Of a stretch of 64,000 nucleotides of DNA, positions 62,260-64,000 are shown piece by piece. A model generated the notes under the pieces. It was not told where the DNA came from. It worked only from the letters and a program-made list of their open reading frames with translations, and searched no databases. Numbering within the stretch: the stretch's first letter is position 1; every line of letters starts with the position of its first letter. This DNA is from Methanolapillus africanus (GTDB taxonomy: Archaea; Halobacteriota; Methanosarcinia; Methanosarcinales; Methanosarcinaceae). Position numbers and translations under genes: made by a program. The stretch covers positions 124,001-188,000 of the forward strand of contig NZ_JAWDKD010000021.1 in assembly GCF_032714475.1 (NCBI RefSeq), in the 5' to 3' direction.

Positions 62260-63852
62260 ATGACATGGATAGTTGTTGGAAGGGAAAAAGACAAAATTAA
62301 ATTCGTATCGAAAAGTTCTATGGAAGCTTTGCTTCCAAAAGGATATTACATAACAATAACCGAGCCAGAGGATTCTAATGTTATCTTGAGGGTTGAAGAC
62401 AGCTATCAAGATTTTCCATACAATCCATCACCTATGATTGTCGATATGGATTTATCTCCATTAATTCAAGACCAAAAATGTCAGAATACGATTCTTGCTT
62501 ACCCGATAAAAGATTTAAAAGGAAGACAGGATGGTTTAGTAAATTATATACGCCCATTATCGGTGGCCAGGCGCGCTAACCAAGATGAAATCAATAAAGC
62601 ATTTGATTGTGATGTTAACGAGAAGGGACCAAAGATCTTTTTAGGTACAATCCAAGGAACTGAAAATAAAATTTTAATGGATGAGTCTGGAAACTTATTA
62701 ACTGCAAGCCTTCCTGAAGACTTCTTTTTTCATCAAACCATGATTTGCGGTAAAACCGGCAGTGGAAAAACCGTATCAACAAAATACTTGGCACAATACT
62801 TTGTCGATAAAATGAAGGGAGCAGTTCTTGCGATAAACGTTAAAGATATTGATTTTTTAACGATGGACAAAGCTTCTAATGTTGTCAATGACCAGATATT
62901 ACATGAATGGGAAGTTTTAGGGGAAAAGGCAAGAGGTGTAGAATCTACTTTAATTTATTACCCATCCACAATTAACATGAAAAGTAACAAGGAAATCAAT
63001 CGAAGTATATGCAAACCAATTACGTTGGACGTAACAACAATTGATCCCACATCCTTAAATGGCATTCTCCAAAATATTTCAGACCTCGGTGCTCAATATT
63101 TGCCTGATATTTTCAGATATTGGAAGGAGGAATACGTTCCTAATAAAAATGATAAAGACTATTTTAAATTTAAAAATTTCGTGAAATGGTTTGCAGATAT
63201 TAACCGGAGTAAAGGGGATGAAAAAAATCTATTCCCTACAAAAAATATGCGTGGAGATCTTTATGATATACCACTACATGCTGGAACAGCATCTAATATT
63301 TTGAGAAATCTTAATAACTCCGCTGACTATTTTGATGATGAAAATGGAAGACCCATTGATGGAAATGATATATTACAAAGAGGAAAAGTATCAATAATTG
63401 ATATTCAGGACGAGAGATCAAAAATCTTCGGCTCAATATTATTACGCCAACTACTGCACCATATTGAATATTTAAAAACTAATAATGATAGTAAAATTCC
63501 AGTTCTTGTAATTATTGATGAAGTCCATCAATTCTACAATACTGAAAGTTCCAAAGAAGCACTTGGCGATCTTGATACAATATGTCGACAAGGACGAAGT
63601 CAAGAAATAGGAGTGATCTTTTCATCACAAAATCCCTCAGATATACCGAGAGGGCTCTCAAGTGTAATTAATACAAAAATCTTTTTTAAATCAGATTCAG
63701 CTGCAGTCAAATCAATTGGAACATCGATAACTGAAACAGAATTCGAGAACTTGAAGAAGGGGTTTGCAATAGTTAGTGTTCATGATCGATCTCAATTAAA
63801 AATTGTAAAGTTTCCCTTATCTTTTGCTGGAGTCTATAGGAGGAATGAATAA
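62260..63852 (+). CDS. herA: HerA-like DNA-translocating ATPase
   Basis: 530 residues. An N-terminal HAS-barrel-like domain, then the DUF87/HerA ATPase: Walker A CGKTGSGKTVSTKYLAQ (~residues 165-180), Walker B VLVIIDEVHQFYN, and the sensor/arginine-finger region ICRQGRSQEIGVIFSSQNPS. HerA forms a hexamer that pumps DNA through itself to feed NurA. It lies 4 nt after the nurA stop, and its own stop overlaps the next start (TAATG). With no Mre11-Rad50 and a shifted base composition, a defence-type or mobile-element HerA-NurA module is likely. Confidence 0.85.
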   Translation: MTWIVVGREKDKIKFVSKSSMEALLPKGYYITITEPEDSNVILRVEDSYQDFPYNPSPMIVDMDLSPLIQDQKCQNTILAYPIKDLKGRQDGLVNYIRPLSVARRANQDEINKAFDCDVNEKGPKIFLGTIQGTENKILMDESGNLLTASLPEDFFFHQTMICGKTGSGKTVSTKYLAQYFVDKMKGAVLAINVKDIDFLTMDKASNVVNDQILHEWEVLGEKARGVESTLIYYPSTINMKSNKEINRSICKPITLDVTTIDPTSLNGILQNISDLGAQYLPDIFRYWKEEYVPNKNDKDYFKFKNFVKWFADINRSKGDEKNLFPTKNMRGDLYDIPLHAGTASNILRNLNNSADYFDDENGRPIDGNDILQRGKVSIIDIQDERSKIFGSILLRQLLHHIEYLKTNNDSKIPVLVIIDEVHQFYNTESSKEALGDLDTICRQGRSQEIGVIFSSQNPSDIPRGLSSVINTKIFFKSDSAAVKSIGTSITETEFENLKKGFAIVSVHDRSQLKIVKFPLSFAGVYRRNE

Positions 63853-64000
63853 TGGAAGAAATGTCAATTTTAGATTTATTGCAAAATTTATGTGACAGTG
63901 AAGAAAGTAAGTGGTTACTATTACAAATTTCGGAATCGTTGAATGATCCTGAGTTTGATTTTGAAAAAATCATTGAACGGTTTATTTCTCGGGAGGAATA
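63852..64000 (+). CDS. Third gene of the NurA-HerA operon, cut by the window end
   Basis: From ATG 63852, overlapping the herA stop: MEEMSILDLLQNLCDSEESK then WLLLQISESLNDPEFDFEKI and IERFISREE, where the window ends after 49 codons. It is acidic and helical. The last bases GGAGGAATA look like a ribosome-binding site, so the gene may be very short (about 49-50 residues) with another start just beyond. No family recognised. Confidence 0.6.
   Translation, partial: MEEMSILDLLQNLCDSEESKWLLLQISESLNDPEFDFEKIIERFISREE

Overview
The window reads as the chromosome of a methanogenic archaeon, most likely a Methanosarcinales member and possibly the host-associated Methanimicrococcus group. The genus is inference. 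The evidence is an archaeal isoprenoid-lipid cluster (mevalonate kinase, isopentenyl phosphate kinase, type 2 IPP isomerase, prenyl synthase, CDP-archaeol synthase), the L7Ae-S28e-L24e-Ndk-IF5B-S6e translation cluster, a 2-oxoacid:ferredoxin oxidoreductase of the methanogen VorCBA layout, and a CfbB/CbiA-type synthase of the coenzyme F430 pathway. Promoters look archaeal (TATA boxes, some apparently leaderless starts). None of the 49 complete genes ends in TAG, while one conserved gene (Memo family) has an in-frame TAG with the frame intact on both sides. This is the pattern expected in a pyrrolysine-using archaeon.

Layout. 0-3.7 kb is an accessory edge: a Fic toxin gene broken by a TAA, its VbhA-like antitoxin, a TrmJ-like RNA methyltransferase, a tandem ribbon-helix-helix regulator, a 17-bp minisatellite and a GNAT acetyltransferase. 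3.8-13 kb is the minus-strand housekeeping block dtdA, Memo (with TAG), mvk, ipk, fni, RNase J, idsA. 13-26.9 kb holds a CPH-type copper ATPase with a His-rich repeat, a secreted S1 protease and relatives of its N-terminal domain, a Gly-rich/Ig-like surface protein, an XRE-cupin regulator with an AMP-forming acyl-CoA synthetase, and an AlbA_2/HATPase regulator. 27-31.3 kb is the translation cluster.

31.8-48.2 kb is the most striking part. Two giant CobN-like proteins have signal peptides and C-terminal membrane anchors, so the chelatase-like domain should face outward. They are followed by a DUF2162 membrane protein, an ExbB/TolQ-like channel protein and a DUF2149 ExbD-like protein. I infer an ion-gradient-powered surface system for corrinoid, tetrapyrrole or metal handling. 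A 1.45-kb gene-free stretch between the two CobN genes contains several strong hairpins and two copies of a three-way-junction module with a T-arm-like hairpin.

48.3-60.5 kb holds a three-repeat surface protein, small membrane proteins, ogt, carS, an EamA transporter, a broken small gene, a ferredoxin, vorCBA and cfbB; cfbB lacks the expected amidotransferase cysteine. At 60.5 kb the base composition falls and a NurA-HerA module begins and runs off the window.

Sequence structure not explained by genes includes a GC-rich intergenic element repeated at six loci, a family of bulged hairpins with compensatory changes, several tandem repeats (17, 22, 24 and 38 bp), a duplicated 56-bp promoter-like block followed each time by a different hairpin, and a leader with mutually exclusive stems in front of the S1 protease gene.
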